A DNA stretch of 64,000 nucleotides, taken from positions 1 through 64,000 of the forward strand of contig CAJNOL010000575.1 of NCBI GenBank assembly GCA_905250125.1, in the 5' to 3' direction. Below, piece after piece: positions 1 to 12,632 of this stretch (its first letter is position 1; each line of letters starts with the position of its first letter). The translations under genes were made by a program, and so were the position numbers. This stretch comes from Rotaria sordida. Lineage: Eukaryota > Rotifera > Eurotatoria > Philodinida > Philodinidae. The notes under the pieces are model-generated. The model saw only the letters and a program-made list of their open reading frames with translations, had not been told where the DNA came from and made no database searches.

Positions 1-20
1 TCATAAAGTTGATAATTCTT

Positions 21-284
21 CTAGACAGTTTCACTATCGTATAACATGGCACGTAGAAGGACGTTAACGACTCTAATATATCCTACTGTCAAAATAATTG
101 TTGACAATGCACCTTGAAATGAGAAAAACACCATTATAAATAAGAACCGTTGTGATCGTCGATGATACTCCAAGCTATGATGATTTATGGTGAATGAATG
201 TTCGTAATTTAATTCACTATTGCTAACTAGGCCATATTTGAATGTTTTTATGAAGTGCTTTCGTGGGATCGAAATATATTTCAT
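21..284 (-). CDS. possible membrane-protein exon or small ORF, unrecognised
   Basis: An open frame of 87 codons on the minus strand ends at a TAG near the left edge. Its second half holds a hydrophobic stretch (FLFIMVFFSFQGALSTIILT) flanked by RRSQR on one side and a short tail on the other, as in one transmembrane helix followed by a cytoplasmic end. The ATG follows an A-rich tract, and a TAG/AG upstream could serve as a splice acceptor, so this may be the last exon of a gene rather than a complete one. I recognise no family. Codon use resembles the confirmed genes only loosely, so chance is a real alternative. Confidence 0.22.
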   Translation of the reverse strand: MKYISIPRKHFIKTFKYGLVSNSELNYEHSFTINHHSLEYHRRSQRFLFIMVFFSFQGALSTIILTVGYIRVVNVLLRAMLYDSETV

Positions 285-3200
285 TCTTTTTTTTTTATTT
301 TTAGCTTTATTTTGTTTATTAATCTCAGACGCCGATTCATACTTTTGGACTACTTCATATGTGAACCGATATGTTTTATTAATGTATTCGACAATATGAC
401 ATATATTTTAAAGGGACGCTTCTCCCCTCTCCCCTCTTTTCTGAACTTTTAGAGAATGGCTTATCAGCAACTTTTGAAACTTTTAATGTAGATAGATCCC
501 GATGAGTATAGTAAAAGTTGCCATAGATTCACAATTCTAGATACTTTCCTATAAGAAGATATTGGAATCACAAGGACAAAAAAAATGACTTTCCTTGTCG
601 TCCGTCTTTCTCCTGTAGTTGAGAAACAAGATTGTCCTTCCCTTTTTGTTTAAAAAAAACTTGCTTTTCAAAAACAACGAACAAAATGTATAAACTTTGA
701 TGTCTTACAGCGAAAATGTTCCATCTTTTCCAGTTTTTCAGCTTTTGCAGTTAAATATTAATTCTTGAAAGATGTTTTCTAGATAGAGCATACTTTGATA
801 CGTATACTGAACAGAAAAATACAAATAAAGTATCTAGAAATTTTCAATAGGGAGAGAAAGAATCTCCTTAATACGAAATCACTGTATAATACTACACGAT
901 GATCAACATGATCTTGATCGTTAATTTATCAAGATAAAGTACCACTTTTTGTATTTTCTCGGTTCATCAATTTTCTTGATAGGTAAGTATCATAAATGAT
1001 AAAACCCATTCTCGTGTATTGCAATACCCAATGTAGAATTCATTCATGTTATAATCCTACTGCTGTTCGTTCCATATCAAAATAATAGCTTGCAACCATT
1101 GCAACAATTCTAACAGACAACTCCAGTGTTTTTCGAGTTCAAGATTGTGTCCTTGAAATCAACGTAGTTTTATTTATGGATTAGTTGATTAGTAAAAATT
1201 TTTGATTTTACTTTCATACATAGCAAGTATAATTATTGTGCTTGTACATTCTGTATTGTTCATTCGTGTACTTTGGATATAGCTTGTGTGGATTAATCTG
1301 TATGTGCAAATCTTATTTATGAAATAAAATATTTCGTATAATTTTACCAAGAATACATAGATTAATGTCTACACTCGAATGACAATTGATAAATGAAGTA
1401 ATATACAATAAGACACGATGCAAACAAGACAATATTCAATGAAATTAGAGCTAATATTCTTCTTCATTTTTCGACAAAACTAGCTCTAAAAGTACGCAAT
1501 TTATGTTTGAATGGAAATGGCTGCGCAGTATAGAATGACGGGTGACAACCGTAAAAATAACGACAGATCAATATTGATTTTTATTGTTCATGATAAAAAT
1601 TCGGCAATGTTATTGACGAAATCCAATACTATCAAAGTGTAACTGTTGCCACCTTGTTGTTTTCTTTTTTTTTCGATCGACTTATTTATAGTGATGATGT
1701 CACGGATCATTCGTCTGTGAAAATGGCACCACGACTAATAAACGATATTTTTTTTCATATTTGCCCTCTATCCTATTGTGGTTTCATAACAACATGTATT
1801 GGTTAAAAGGAATATAACATTTAACAGATGCAGTGCTTTCCGTATGAAAATTGACTATACTTGTGTTACTTCTCTCCTAGTCTAATTATAGATGACGGCT
1901 AGTAAGTTATTGATGTGAGACTCGTAAAAAGTTCTAAATTCAATTCAAAACAATTGACCTCAAACAAGCTATTAGGCCGAGTATGTTTAATTTGTCTGCA
2001 TTGAATTCAATCTAGAGTTGTTCCTACTGGAATGTACACGAAGATCATAACAGATTTTGTTTAGAATAGTGCTTTTTCCATTTCATGAGGGATCGTCAAC
2101 GATTATTGTGAGGGTAGTGATATTCGAATTGTTAATAATCGTTTAGATGCTATTTTATAGAATACCGTAAATTTTATATTAACTCCTTAAATTGAAATAC
2201 TTTTTCTAGATCGAAAACCTGACGATTATCAAATAGATTCATAAAATGATGAAAGCTGGACAGTAATAGATTCGATCGTTGAAATAACTTTATTTGATAA
2301 TATAATTATATGACTTCAATTATTTATTATTCATGGCTTTTTTAGATTTTTTCCGGTCAATGCTATAGAACATTTTTAAATGTGTTTTGCATTATGTAAA
2401 TTGATTCATGAATCATTACTTATAATAATAAGTTTGAAAGAAATATTTCTTAATGTTTGCAACTCTATTAGTTTTCATCCATTATTAGATTCGCAGATTT
2501 TGTTATCAACCAAATTTGCACTGAGAAGAAAATCAGATGTAATTTACAAAAATCTATATTTCACGTAGAAATAGGAAGAAGATATGAAGTCAAGGAAAAT
2601 CACAGAGTATCTACTTGAAGTTTTTTCCATATTATTTCGCTGCATTTAAAAGAGTTTTTGCGTACTGATTTAGATTAGAACAACTACCAGATAATATACG
2701 ATGTCGTTATTATTGGTGTGACACTTTTCTATAATTTATAAACTGCGGAAACCATCAACCATCGATGATGATTCTTATGATTTTGTGAATAGTTAGTTAG
2801 ACAGATGTTAAAACTTCTAGATCACTGAATAAGCTGATATGGTAATGTTTTTATTGAAGAATGAACAAACTTTGTCGCAAAAATCGACAGTAATCACATT
2901 AAAACGTTCCAAAAGATTACAGAATTTAGATAGACTCATGGATCAGTGATGTTCACTAAAATCGATCATACCAATGGCTGCCATATTTTCATAGCGTAAT
3001 ATAATTGTATTTTCTATATTCACATTCAAATAAAAACAAAAACGATTTGATTAACTTTACATGTGACTTATTCTTTCTGTTTCTGATCTTCCATATATCC
3101 AATTTCTTATTAATATTTCCGGATATGATCGATTTCAGACCAGATTAATAAAACTACTGGTAGCTTTTTATAAAGAACTTTTTTTCGATAATTCAATAGG

Positions 3201-3505
3201 ATTGTCCACATTGTTTTTCAAAGAGAAAATGACAAGACAAATAAATTTGATGATATAATTAATACAAAGAATACAAAGAAATGAAATGCTTACAGTTAAT
3301 TTTTGAAATAAGATTCTTGTTTTGAACATAAATTGTTATAAATAATGAATCGAAGTTTTGTATTAATTTTAAATTCGAAAAAATTCGTTTCCAGATTAAA
3401 AAAAATCTCTCAAGAAGAACGTTGCGAAAAAAAGAAACAATATCTAGGAATATTCAAATGTCATCATATGTTAATGAATATCAGCCGCCTTCTTTTTTCT
3501 AGTAA
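285..3505. other. intergenic, no gene recognised
   Basis: AT-rich sequence with frequent stops in all frames. Open frames at about 2,380-2,568 and 3,345-3,527 are short, low in typical coding codons and without recognisable motifs. A pyrimidine tract ending in CTAG at 3,494-3,502 lies just before the start codon of the next gene and probably marks a 5' UTR or trans-splice acceptor. Confidence 0.5.
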
Positions 3506-6500
3506 ATGGTCTCTAGCTATCATTTAACTGTTAAAAAGTATCTCGATGAAAATCGAATTGGTTGTACATTACCTGAACATATTCAACGAGGATGGGATCG
3601 TATGTATATTTTTCGTATTTATTAATATACATATATATATGAATAATATATTCTTAGGAATCTACACACTCGAAGAGCAACAATTCAATACACGATCATG
3701 TATAATTGGACCTGATGTTCAAATTCCAAATTCAATTGTTCGTAAACGACTAGGCACCACACAAATATTAATGAAAACCAATATTGAAATTTTACGAAAA
3801 GCATTCGAATTACCTAATGAATTATTTATAAATTTATCTGATGAACATAAATTGTTCGACATAATCGAAGATGACCAACTTAGTTTTGAATGGAATGATG
3901 AAGATAATAATAATGAAATAAAACATCAAAAATCAGCAATTGATATAATTCTTAATAAACAACGTGAAAAAAGACGTAAATATGAAGATTATAAATATGA
4001 TTATGATAATATTGAACCATTATCAATTTATGATATAATTGAAAAAATTCATACAAATGTTGAAAACAATTTAAACAATGAAGATTTAAAATTAATTGCA
4101 GATTTAATGCAAATAATAAGTCGACATAACAAAAATCAAATTATGAATATTTATGATGAATTAACTAATGTTCAATTGATTAGTAAATTTGGTGGTGTTC
4201 CTAAATTTGTACAGGTTATAAAATTGAATCATTCAAAAAAAAAATTATATAAATAAAAAGATAACGAATGGTCTATAAAAAATGAGGATCTCCATATTTT
4301 CGCAATATCTCCTTCAGTTTTCATAGATTCGGACTGAACTTTTTCAAAAGATTCAATGTTTAATTTTCTACAAAATCATATGACAAATGAGTATCATAGA
4401 GATAAAAGCAAGCAAAATAGTTACTATAGTAATACTGCTGACATACAATATCAACAACTTCCAAACAGAAAATACAATTGTTCTGTATTTATGTGTTTTC
4501 ATGTCGAACTATATAGATAAATTTGGATAATCCATCTTGTAGAGCTTCGAAAGCTCTATCTTGTTATTATATTCAAGAATTTCCATAACAAAAGCTGATT
4601 ACATAAAATAAGCATTACTTTGTTTTTTTTTCAAATTAAAACAACTCGGATTTTCTTTTATTTGAAATAAATAACGTTTATTGAGTTATGAAAATTCTTG
4701 AGTGTAGTAATAAGATAGAACTTTTGAAGCTCTACAAAATGGATTGTACAATTTGTTCAAATCTGTCTATATAGTTCAATATGAAAATCAAGAGGGAAGC
4801 GACGTCCTCGCATGTTCGCCGAAGTACAAGAAGTACGAGAGTGCAGTGGGAGTACACCGACAACAGAGTCCCGTCGTACAATGTTAGTACAGTTTTATAA
4901 CTAAGGAAAATCGAGACCTAAATCTAAAAAGATACCGATATACTCGCGCTTTACGCACTCCCATTTTACTCCTACTGTACTCCTCTTCTACTCTAGGGTG
5001 TAGCGGAGTACGTCGTTCCCTTTTTGCATGAAAACACAAAAGACAAGACAACAGTATTTTGTGTGTTTGGCAGTTGTTGATGTTGTGTGTCCAGTGTTAC
5101 TATAGTACTATTTTGCTTGCTTTTATCTCTATGATACCCATTTGTATATGATTTAGTAGAGAATTGAATACCAAATCTTTTGAAAAAAAGTTTAGTCTAA
5201 AACTATGAAAACTAGAGAAAACATTGAGAAAATACGGAGACTGTCATTTTTGATGCGCCACTCGTTACTATTTTTGTTTGCAGGCTTTACAAGAAATTCA
5301 AAAAGCATTTGAACAAGTAGCTATGAAAACCAATTTAATTTCTATTGAAACTGTTCTTAATGTATTACTTGAAAAAGATAATACATATCGTTTAGCAATG
5401 GAACTATTGAAATCATTTAATGAAAATATTAAAAAAACTAAACAACAACAAATATTGAAATTAGAAGATAAGTCTGGTAAACACCTTACATCAATAGAAA
5501 CAAACAATAGAATTCGGTTCAGAAAAATAAAATAGAAAAAAAAAACTTAACATCCAAATTTTTCGTCATGTAAAATCTTAATACTACATTTTGCTTTTTT
5601 TTTTGATAGGCGATATATCTGATCATGATCAAACTGTATTCAATATTTTAATGAAAGATCGTATTAGTCGATTATGTTAGTTGACTATTTGCTCATTATT
5701 TTTTATTGACTCTTTTTTTTTCTTCAAGCTGCATCGGATTTGACTATGTTAATTCATGATTTTGAAACAATTCAAAATATTGATACAACTAAAGTGGGTA
5801 ATGATCGTGATGGTCAAGTAAACTTTATATCCGAACAATTGAATATTATTTTTATACGTGCACATCTTGATGGAATTAAAACAATTTTTCATGCAATGAA
5901 ATCATCTATTGGTGTTTCATTAAAAGATTTTATTGATAAAATTGAAGCTAGTCTAACAACTAAATTAACTGAACATGATAGTATTATTATTGAATCATAT
6001 ATTCATGATTATCTTTCATCCTTAGTAAGTGAAAATGATTTGAAAATTAAAAAAACATAAATAATAACAATAATAATTTTCTCATTGACCAAATGAGTTG
6101 TTTTTCCTTAGACTAATAATGAATTGAAAATTATCTATGAACGTTTAGCACAACAAGGTGTTCTTCAACGTATTGCAATAACTGGAGAATTAAATCAAAC
6201 GATCACACTGAATTTAATGAAAAAGATTGATACAAATGGATTAGATGCAGTCATTGAATCTATGAAAGATGTTCAACTAGATAATGACTCTATGAAAGAA
6301 CTTATAGAAGCATTAATGAATATCAATCATTATATTCAAACTCAATCATCTATTTCACTTGATCAAATTCAAAATCAATTGGGTTTTATTTGTTTTTAAA
6401 TTGACTATCATTAATTATGATCTTGATCTTTTATATAGGTATGGCATACTTTGTTGAAACACGTAATCTTAGCAAACCTGATATTCATGAATTATCTAAA

Positions 6501-9500
6501 GCAGCTGATTTATATTCTATTATTCATATAAATCTTACTGAAAAAGCGACTATTGATGAATGTTCAACATTTCTCGAACATTTGAAAGCTCCATTTATAC
6601 GTATATGTATTCAACGAATTTTAGATTTAATCAAACAAGATAATACTATTAATTTGGATAAAGTATCAAATAAATTTTATAATGAACGTATTATTGATCT
6701 AATCAATGAATTAATTTATGGATCTGATGAATTTAATCGAAATTTATTTATTCATCAAATTAAAAAACATTTAAAGAAAAATAAAGAATTACCAGATAAA
6801 CTCTATCGACAAATGTTAAGAGAAAAATTCATTCATATTGATACTAAAATTAAAATAGATACAGATAAAAAGAAAGTTTCAACAATTATCAATGAAATAA
6901 ATCAAATTTTAATTAATGTAGAAGATCGAATAAAACAAGAACATCTAGTGGACTTATTTGATAGAATAGATGTGTAAGTACAGTATTTGCAAAAAATTCC
7001 GCCGCTAGATAAAAAGTACCTCAAGTTTAATCCTTAAGTCTCATAGTTTGACCACAAATAGATCATGTTGAACTCTGATTGCAAGAACTAATCGGCCTTG
7101 ATCTGAAAGAGCTAGAAGGTCAACACAGATTTTTTCTTCAGACAAGGATATCTCAACATAGAAAACAAATCTCATGACATTAAACCCTTCATTCGACAGC
7201 CCAATGCTGCATTGGTTCACAAAGAATTAAATTTATCCCGACCCATCTTTTCTATAGATTTTCATATATTTTAATCCTTTTAATTATTCTTATCCATCAT
7301 CCTCTACTTTTTTTGGTCCTAGGGAAAAAAAAGTGTTTTTATCGTAAATCCTTTGTAACCCTATCAACCTTAGATTGTTGCTTGCGATCAGAGCTTACCA
7401 AGCTCTATTTGTAGTCAAAATATCAAGCAAAATGATTGAAGTTTATGTACCTTTCACTTGGTAGCGGAACTTCTAACGACTACTATAAATGACGAATTTT
7501 TGAAAACAAAAACAATTCTAAAAAAAAAAGATTAGTAAAAAGTTATAATCTATTTTTTGTGGATAGAACTTTTCCTGAACGTGTCAAGCATTGGTATAAA
7601 ACTAAGTCAAATATCCAAAAATTGCAAGTTTCTGCATCCAATATTCAGAAAAATGTGATCGATGGAAAAAATAATGTCAAAACAAGAACAAAGGTTCTTC
7701 ATTCGAAAAATAAATCCATTATACTAAGTCTAGCTCCTTCAATACATCGCATTACTGATAAATCAATCAGTTCACCAACAAAAACTTTAAAAGAACGAAT
7801 AACACGAAATATCAAAGATCAGTTGTCAACAACTACAGCTGTCACCTCTGCGAAGCATAGTAGTGAACAAAAAAGATCTTTGCTAAAGTCTGGACCAAAA
7901 CTTCAATCAATAACACAAATAACAAAAAAGCATTCCAAAATTCTTGATGATACCAAAAAAACCAATAATTTGTCTATTGACAAAGATGAAAAGGAAAAAT
8001 TGAAATTCAATGCTCGAATTCCATTAGCATTAAAATCAGAAGAACAACAAAAAAGTACTTTAGGTATTGCCCATGAACAGCCAGTCTTATTATCCCCAAC
8101 ACCAATAACAACAGATACAATTAATATGACTAATGTTTCAAAGCCTTCAAGTGAAAGTAAGAATTTCAATTATTGAAATGTAATATAATTAATTAAAGTT
8201 CATTATCTTCTTATCTATAGGTGACCTCATTGAACCAAATCAATTATCATTCACATTAGTGCAAACCACAAAAGTAGTCTTTTAATCCATTTTTCTGATG
8301 AGAAAAGTCATGAGTTCGCATCTTTAGCATATTGCGGCAAAAATATAGCATTTTTACGTTAGTTTCTAAGTCGATGTCGTGATCTCTCTGAGGAACACGA
8401 GAAAAATTCACTTTCAAATTTCGACTTGAAACTTTACATCAAGATAGACTTTACCGAGAAGAGTTTCTTGTGAAAGTTTCAGATCTATTTGTTGTTCATA
8501 TCCTAATATATGACCATAATAAAGAGTGTGTCGTTTACATCGCTCATATATACTGTTAGATTCGATATTCGTATTTCAGAATAGACCCAAAAAATCAAAA
8601 GATCTAAAGCTTTCACCATAAACTATTCTCGTTGAGGTCTGTCACTGTGTAAAATTGCAAGTCAAAATTTGAAAACTAGTGTTCTTGGTGTTTCTGAGGG
8701 ATGCCACGACATTGACTTGAAAAATACCGCAGAAATTCAATATCTTCATAGCAATAAGCTACGAGCCTGAACACTCTTGAGAGCATTCATCATTTAGAAG
8801 AGTCTACATGATGTATATAATCTCAAATCAAACGTGATTAACCAATTAGGAAAATTGTCTCATAAACCAAAAAAATTTAAATAAACTTCAGATTAAATCG
8901 ATTCTGTAGTTTTATATTTATTGAAATAAAACTTTTTAAAAAATGATGACGCGGTAGGAAACAATCGAACATATCAATTCTCTTGTATTCAAACAGGAAA
9001 AAAGTCAAGAAATAGACAATGAACAATCAAATACAATAAATACGACTATTGACTTTGAAAGACAGCAGACAAATGTACAATTTGATTTGAAAATCAAAGC
9101 CAAAGAAATATCTGATTTATTACAACAACCAAATGAATTGCATGAAGAAAATTTTGAAAAACCTGATACATCATTTATTGTAAAAAGCATCGAAACATTG
9201 CAAGGTGATCTTGAAATTATTCGACCTGAAACGATTTCTACTGGTCAGTTGAATGATTTTAATGCAATATCAATATTCATAATTGTTCATATATAGGTAA
9301 AATGAATGAAAATAAAACTCTCAATTTTGAATTAAATTCAAATGCAGCTCTTCTTTTCTATCCTCCATCTGTATTAAATGATTCAAAACAAGAAATAAAT
9401 ACAATTGTAAGTGGTAGAATAGCAGAATTTGTAAATGATTCACAATTTGTCAAAACAAAAGCCCAACGATTATTTTCTAAAACAATACCAACAAACATTG

Positions 9501-12477
9501 TTCGTCAACCAATTGAAGAAGATACAATCGATAGGAGTTCATCATCGTCAAATCTTACAACCAATAATGCAGAAACTATTTCCGTACGTGCAATTATATT
9601 CTCTCGAGAATTTTATTTAAAAACAAAAGATCTTATAGAAAATAATTATTTTTTAATTTCTGTCTATTGTATAGACTGTAATTGAAGCTCGAAAATTGTT
9701 AGGCCCATCAAATCGACCATCTGATGAGCCATCAATACCTATTTCAACACTTCCATCTGATAATATTAAATCATCTGCTAAAACTCTTCATCGTAATCTT
9801 CCTAAATCAATAAAAAAAATTGAAGATATTTATATAAATTCTTTAACAAAAGCTTTACGTAACTTATTTACTCGTTCAGAATATCATAGTGTAAAATTAC
9901 AAAAAATTCATGAAGAACTTATTACATCTGGTCATATATCACCATTAAATGAATTCTATCGTTCACCAAGTGAAGCTTTACGTGTAACACTTGATCATTG
10001 TAGTACTTATGCTGATTTAATTAAATGGACATTATCATTATTACAAACAAATAATAAACGAAATTTAATTGATTTTGGTCATGATCTTTATTCGATTGCA
10101 ATTGATTTAGATTTTGCATTAATTGAACGTATTGATAATACACGATGTGCAATTGATATACAAGAAAATCTCAAATATGAATTACAAACAATTACTGAAA
10201 CTGATTTACGAGGTATATAATAAATAAAACTTTTAATAAACAATCATTTTGTTTATATATATATATATATATATATTTAAAAGAAATTAATTCTTATTTA
10301 AATGCTTCTCAATTGGATAAACTAGTTCATTTATCAAAAAAGCTTAATGTTATTTCAAAAGATCGTATGATATCGGATCTTAATTTATTACTTCTTCATC
10401 TTATTCAAGTTTGTCATACATTCGAACTTAAATATCGTCCCATGCAAACCCGTATTCGTGTATGTCGATTTTCAATAATCAAAATCAGATCTATTCGATA
10501 TATATGTTTATATGTTAGCGTTCAATCGGGAATTCGACATTGAATGGACATTCATTTAGATCATTCTTGAATTGATCAGCTAAAATACGTCTAATCGAAG
10601 ATTGACCGGAAAATTTTAGGCGAATTGAAAGCTTAATATGGTCAATCTCGTATTGACAAACATATTGTATGAAAGCAAAAGCTAACCATAACACATGAAA
10701 TTTTATTTGCAACATCTAACCAAAAGCAAATAACACAAAAACAATCAACGAAGAGCGTGGGTATACTTGCTCTTCTCACCATACTTAAATCCTTCATTGG
10801 TTTTTTTTTGTTTTATTTTCAGGCAAATCTTTGTTTGGACGTATTGTAACTAATTAATTCAAGAATGGCTTGACTGAGTATTCGTCCTATGTTGGATCTC
10901 AGATTGGACGCAAACATATATATATATATATATACCCCTGGAAAAAAGAAACTGCATTCAGTATTTTAAAGAAATCTTTTCTATAATAAGATATCTTTTA
11001 AAAAATAATGATATATTCTGCAAGTTCATGGAGTTTTCTATCACCCTGTATAATTAGGTCTTCATTTAGATCTATTTATTATGAAAACAAATTTCATACA
11101 ACAAAGACACCCTCATATCAAGATTCTCACGGGTTTGATTTTGTCACTGTCATCAAAATAAGTTTTTGAAATTTTTTATTAATATAGAATTATCTTTTTA
11201 AAAAAGCAATCATATATTCTGACAGCGCTTGAAATTTTCTATCCTTCTATATATTTGGTTACTGTCTTGCAGTTATTTATTATCAAAATAATTTGAGTAT
11301 AATGATGACAACCTCAATTGACAAGTACGAAAATTAGCCGTTTTTTATGCTTTTTCGAATTGTACGTACAAAGGAAATAAGTTTTTACAAAAGTCATTAT
11401 GTATGCTGATAGAGCTTGAAATTCTCTATCATTCTATATATTTTTGTCTTATCTTATATTTATATGGTGAAAAATAACTGAAGTAGTATTTAAACATCCA
11501 TTTTAACGAATCTTAAAAAACTGTATTTTCTCCTATCACTATCCTTTTTATTTCTAGTTTGTTATCACGTTTATTATTACTTCAGATATAAATTTTGAAA
11601 CAAATAATTATATCTTCTAACAATGACTTATTTCCTCGATCATTTTGAGCTTGTGAAACAAAAAACGAAATAGATAGACAAAAAAATCCAGTTTTTTTAC
11701 AGTTTGTCAAGGACCATTGCTGCATAATACTCAAATTATTTTTCAGCACATATATGCAACATAAGACAAAAATATATGAAATGATAGAGAATTTCAAGCT
11801 CTATCAGAATGCATAATTACCTTTGTAAAAACTTATCTCCTTTATACATATAATTGGACATAAAAAATCAAAAAAAGTAACCAAAAACGTGAATGTTTCG
11901 TACTTGTCGATTAAGGATGTCATCATTATACTCAAATTATTTTGATAATAAATAAGTGCAAGACAGTAACCAAATATATAGAAAAATAGAAAATTTCAAG
12001 CGCTATCAGAATATATGATTGCTTTTTTAAAAAGATAATTCTATATTAATAAAAAATTTCAAAAACTTATTTTGATGACAGTGACAAAATTAAACCCGTG
12101 AGAATCTGGATATGAGGGTGTCTTTGTTGTATGAAATTTATTTTCATAATAAATAGATCTAAATGAAGACCTAATTATACAGAGTGATAGAAAACTCCAC
12201 GGGCGTTCAGAACATATCATTATTTTTTTAAAAATATCTTATTATAGAAAAGGTTTCTTTAAAATACTAAATGCAGTTTCTTTTTTCCGGAGGTATATAT
12301 TATTTTCTCTTTTATTTTTGTTTATAGGAAATAGCCGAAAGATTTAAATCTCGAGCTGTTACTGATCTTGTACGTAAATTAGATGAAATTGAAAAACGTT
12401 TAGCAAAAAATTTTTCAATAACATTTCATGGTCTTAGTAAACGTATGAATGAATCACGATTCATATTAATGAAATAA
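3506..12477 (+). CDS. large unrecognised helical protein, 14 exons, ~1,350 aa
   Basis: Exons: 3506-3599, 3658-4214, 5284-5476, 5610-5675, 5729-6024, 6112-6382, 6439-6973, 7567-8156, 8221-8273, 8997-9243, 9297-9583, 9675-10212, 10284-10459, 12328-12477. They sum to 4,053 nt and stay open through every junction. The start ATG directly follows TAGTAA and a CTAG acceptor, so no coding exon can lie upstream in this frame. I do not recognise the family. The N-terminal half is charged and helical with many Asn, Ile and Lys; the exon at 7567-8156 is a Ser/Thr/Lys-rich, probably disordered linker; the exons from 9675 on are again helical (motif RSEYHSVKLQKIHEELI). No signal peptide or membrane segment is seen. 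The donor of the 53-nt exon (GTAGTC at 8274) is the weakest junction. The gene ends 155 nt from the SPAG1 stop, tail-to-tail. A cilium-associated coiled-coil protein is possible but unproven. Confidence 0.72.
4277..5255. repeat. foldback element filling intron 2 of the large gene
   Basis: Left sequence from about 4,277 (AAAAATGAGGATCTCC) reappears as its reverse complement ending near 5,255. Both arms share CAGTTTTCATAG / TAGTTTTCATAG, AACTTTTTCAAAAGATT, and ATAAAAGCAAGCAAAATAG. An inner pair (about 4,501-4,600 against 4,680-4,790) folds again around GTAGAGCTT / AAGCTCTAC. Arms are diverged but alignable for more than 200 nt. Confidence 0.75.
4788..5027. mobile_element. short inverted-repeat (MITE-like) insertion in the foldback
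   Basis: This 240-bp GC-richer block interrupts the right arm of the surrounding foldback. Its ends are inverted: CAAGAGGGAAGCGACGTC on the left and, read on the other strand, CAAAAAGGGAACGACGTA on the right. ATGAAAA lies directly outside both ends (4,781-4,787 and 5,028-5,034), consistent with a target-site duplication of about 7-8 bp. No coding capacity, so non-autonomous; superfamily uncertain. Confidence 0.65.
6995..7475. repeat. foldback repeat in intron 7 of the large gene
   Basis: The left arm (about 6,995-7,100, with ATTCCGCCGCTAG, TTTGACCACAAATAGA and CTCTGATTGCAAG) matches the reverse complement of the right arm (about 7,372-7,475, giving GTTCCGCTACC, TTTGACTACAAATAGA and CTCTGATCGCAAG). 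The two arms nearly fill the 593-nt intron. Confidence 0.7.
8320..8765. repeat. foldback repeat in intron 9 of the large gene
   Basis: Arms of about 180 nt. Left AAGTCGATGTCGTGATC, TTTCAAATTTCGACTTG and GTGAAAGTTTCAGATC correspond to AAGTCAATGTCGTGGCATC, TTTCAAATTTTGACTTG and GTGAAAGCTTTAGATC on the reverse complement of the right arm. A related copy lies at about 33,985-34,060 outside any gene, so the unit is dispersed. Confidence 0.7.
10253..10276. repeat. (TA)n microsatellite in intron 12
   Basis: Uninterrupted alternating TA run within the 71-nt intron between exons 12 and 13 of the large gene. Length is likely variable between haplotypes. Confidence 0.85.
10935..12293. mobile_element. 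1.36-kb palindromic foldback element with TA flanks, intron 13
   Basis: The ends are inverted and nearly identical: CCCCTGGAAAAAAGAAACTG on the left, CCTCCGGAAAAAAGAAACTG on the other strand at the right, each flanked outside by TA. Matching inverted sequence continues through arms of more than 500 nt (TTTTAAAAAATAATGATAT, TCTCACGGGTTTGAT, GACAGCGCTTGAAATTTTC and others) to a centre near 11,600. Each arm contains about three tandem subrepeats of roughly 180 nt, each with TCTGAYAGMGCTTGAAATT near positions 11,028, 11,212 and 11,398. No transposase. TA flanks suggest mobilisation by a Tc1/mariner-type enzyme, but that is inference. Confidence 0.78.
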
Positions 12478-12632
12478 ATATGACAAAATCATAATCATAG
12501 TTTCTTTTTCTGAATAATAAAATTTTTTATTTGTCTCCTTGTCTAAGACAAATATTCGGTGGTATTTTTTTTTCTTTGTTCAATAAAAAAAAACGAAAGA
12601 AAGAAAGAAAGAAGATAGTTCATATATCTGTT

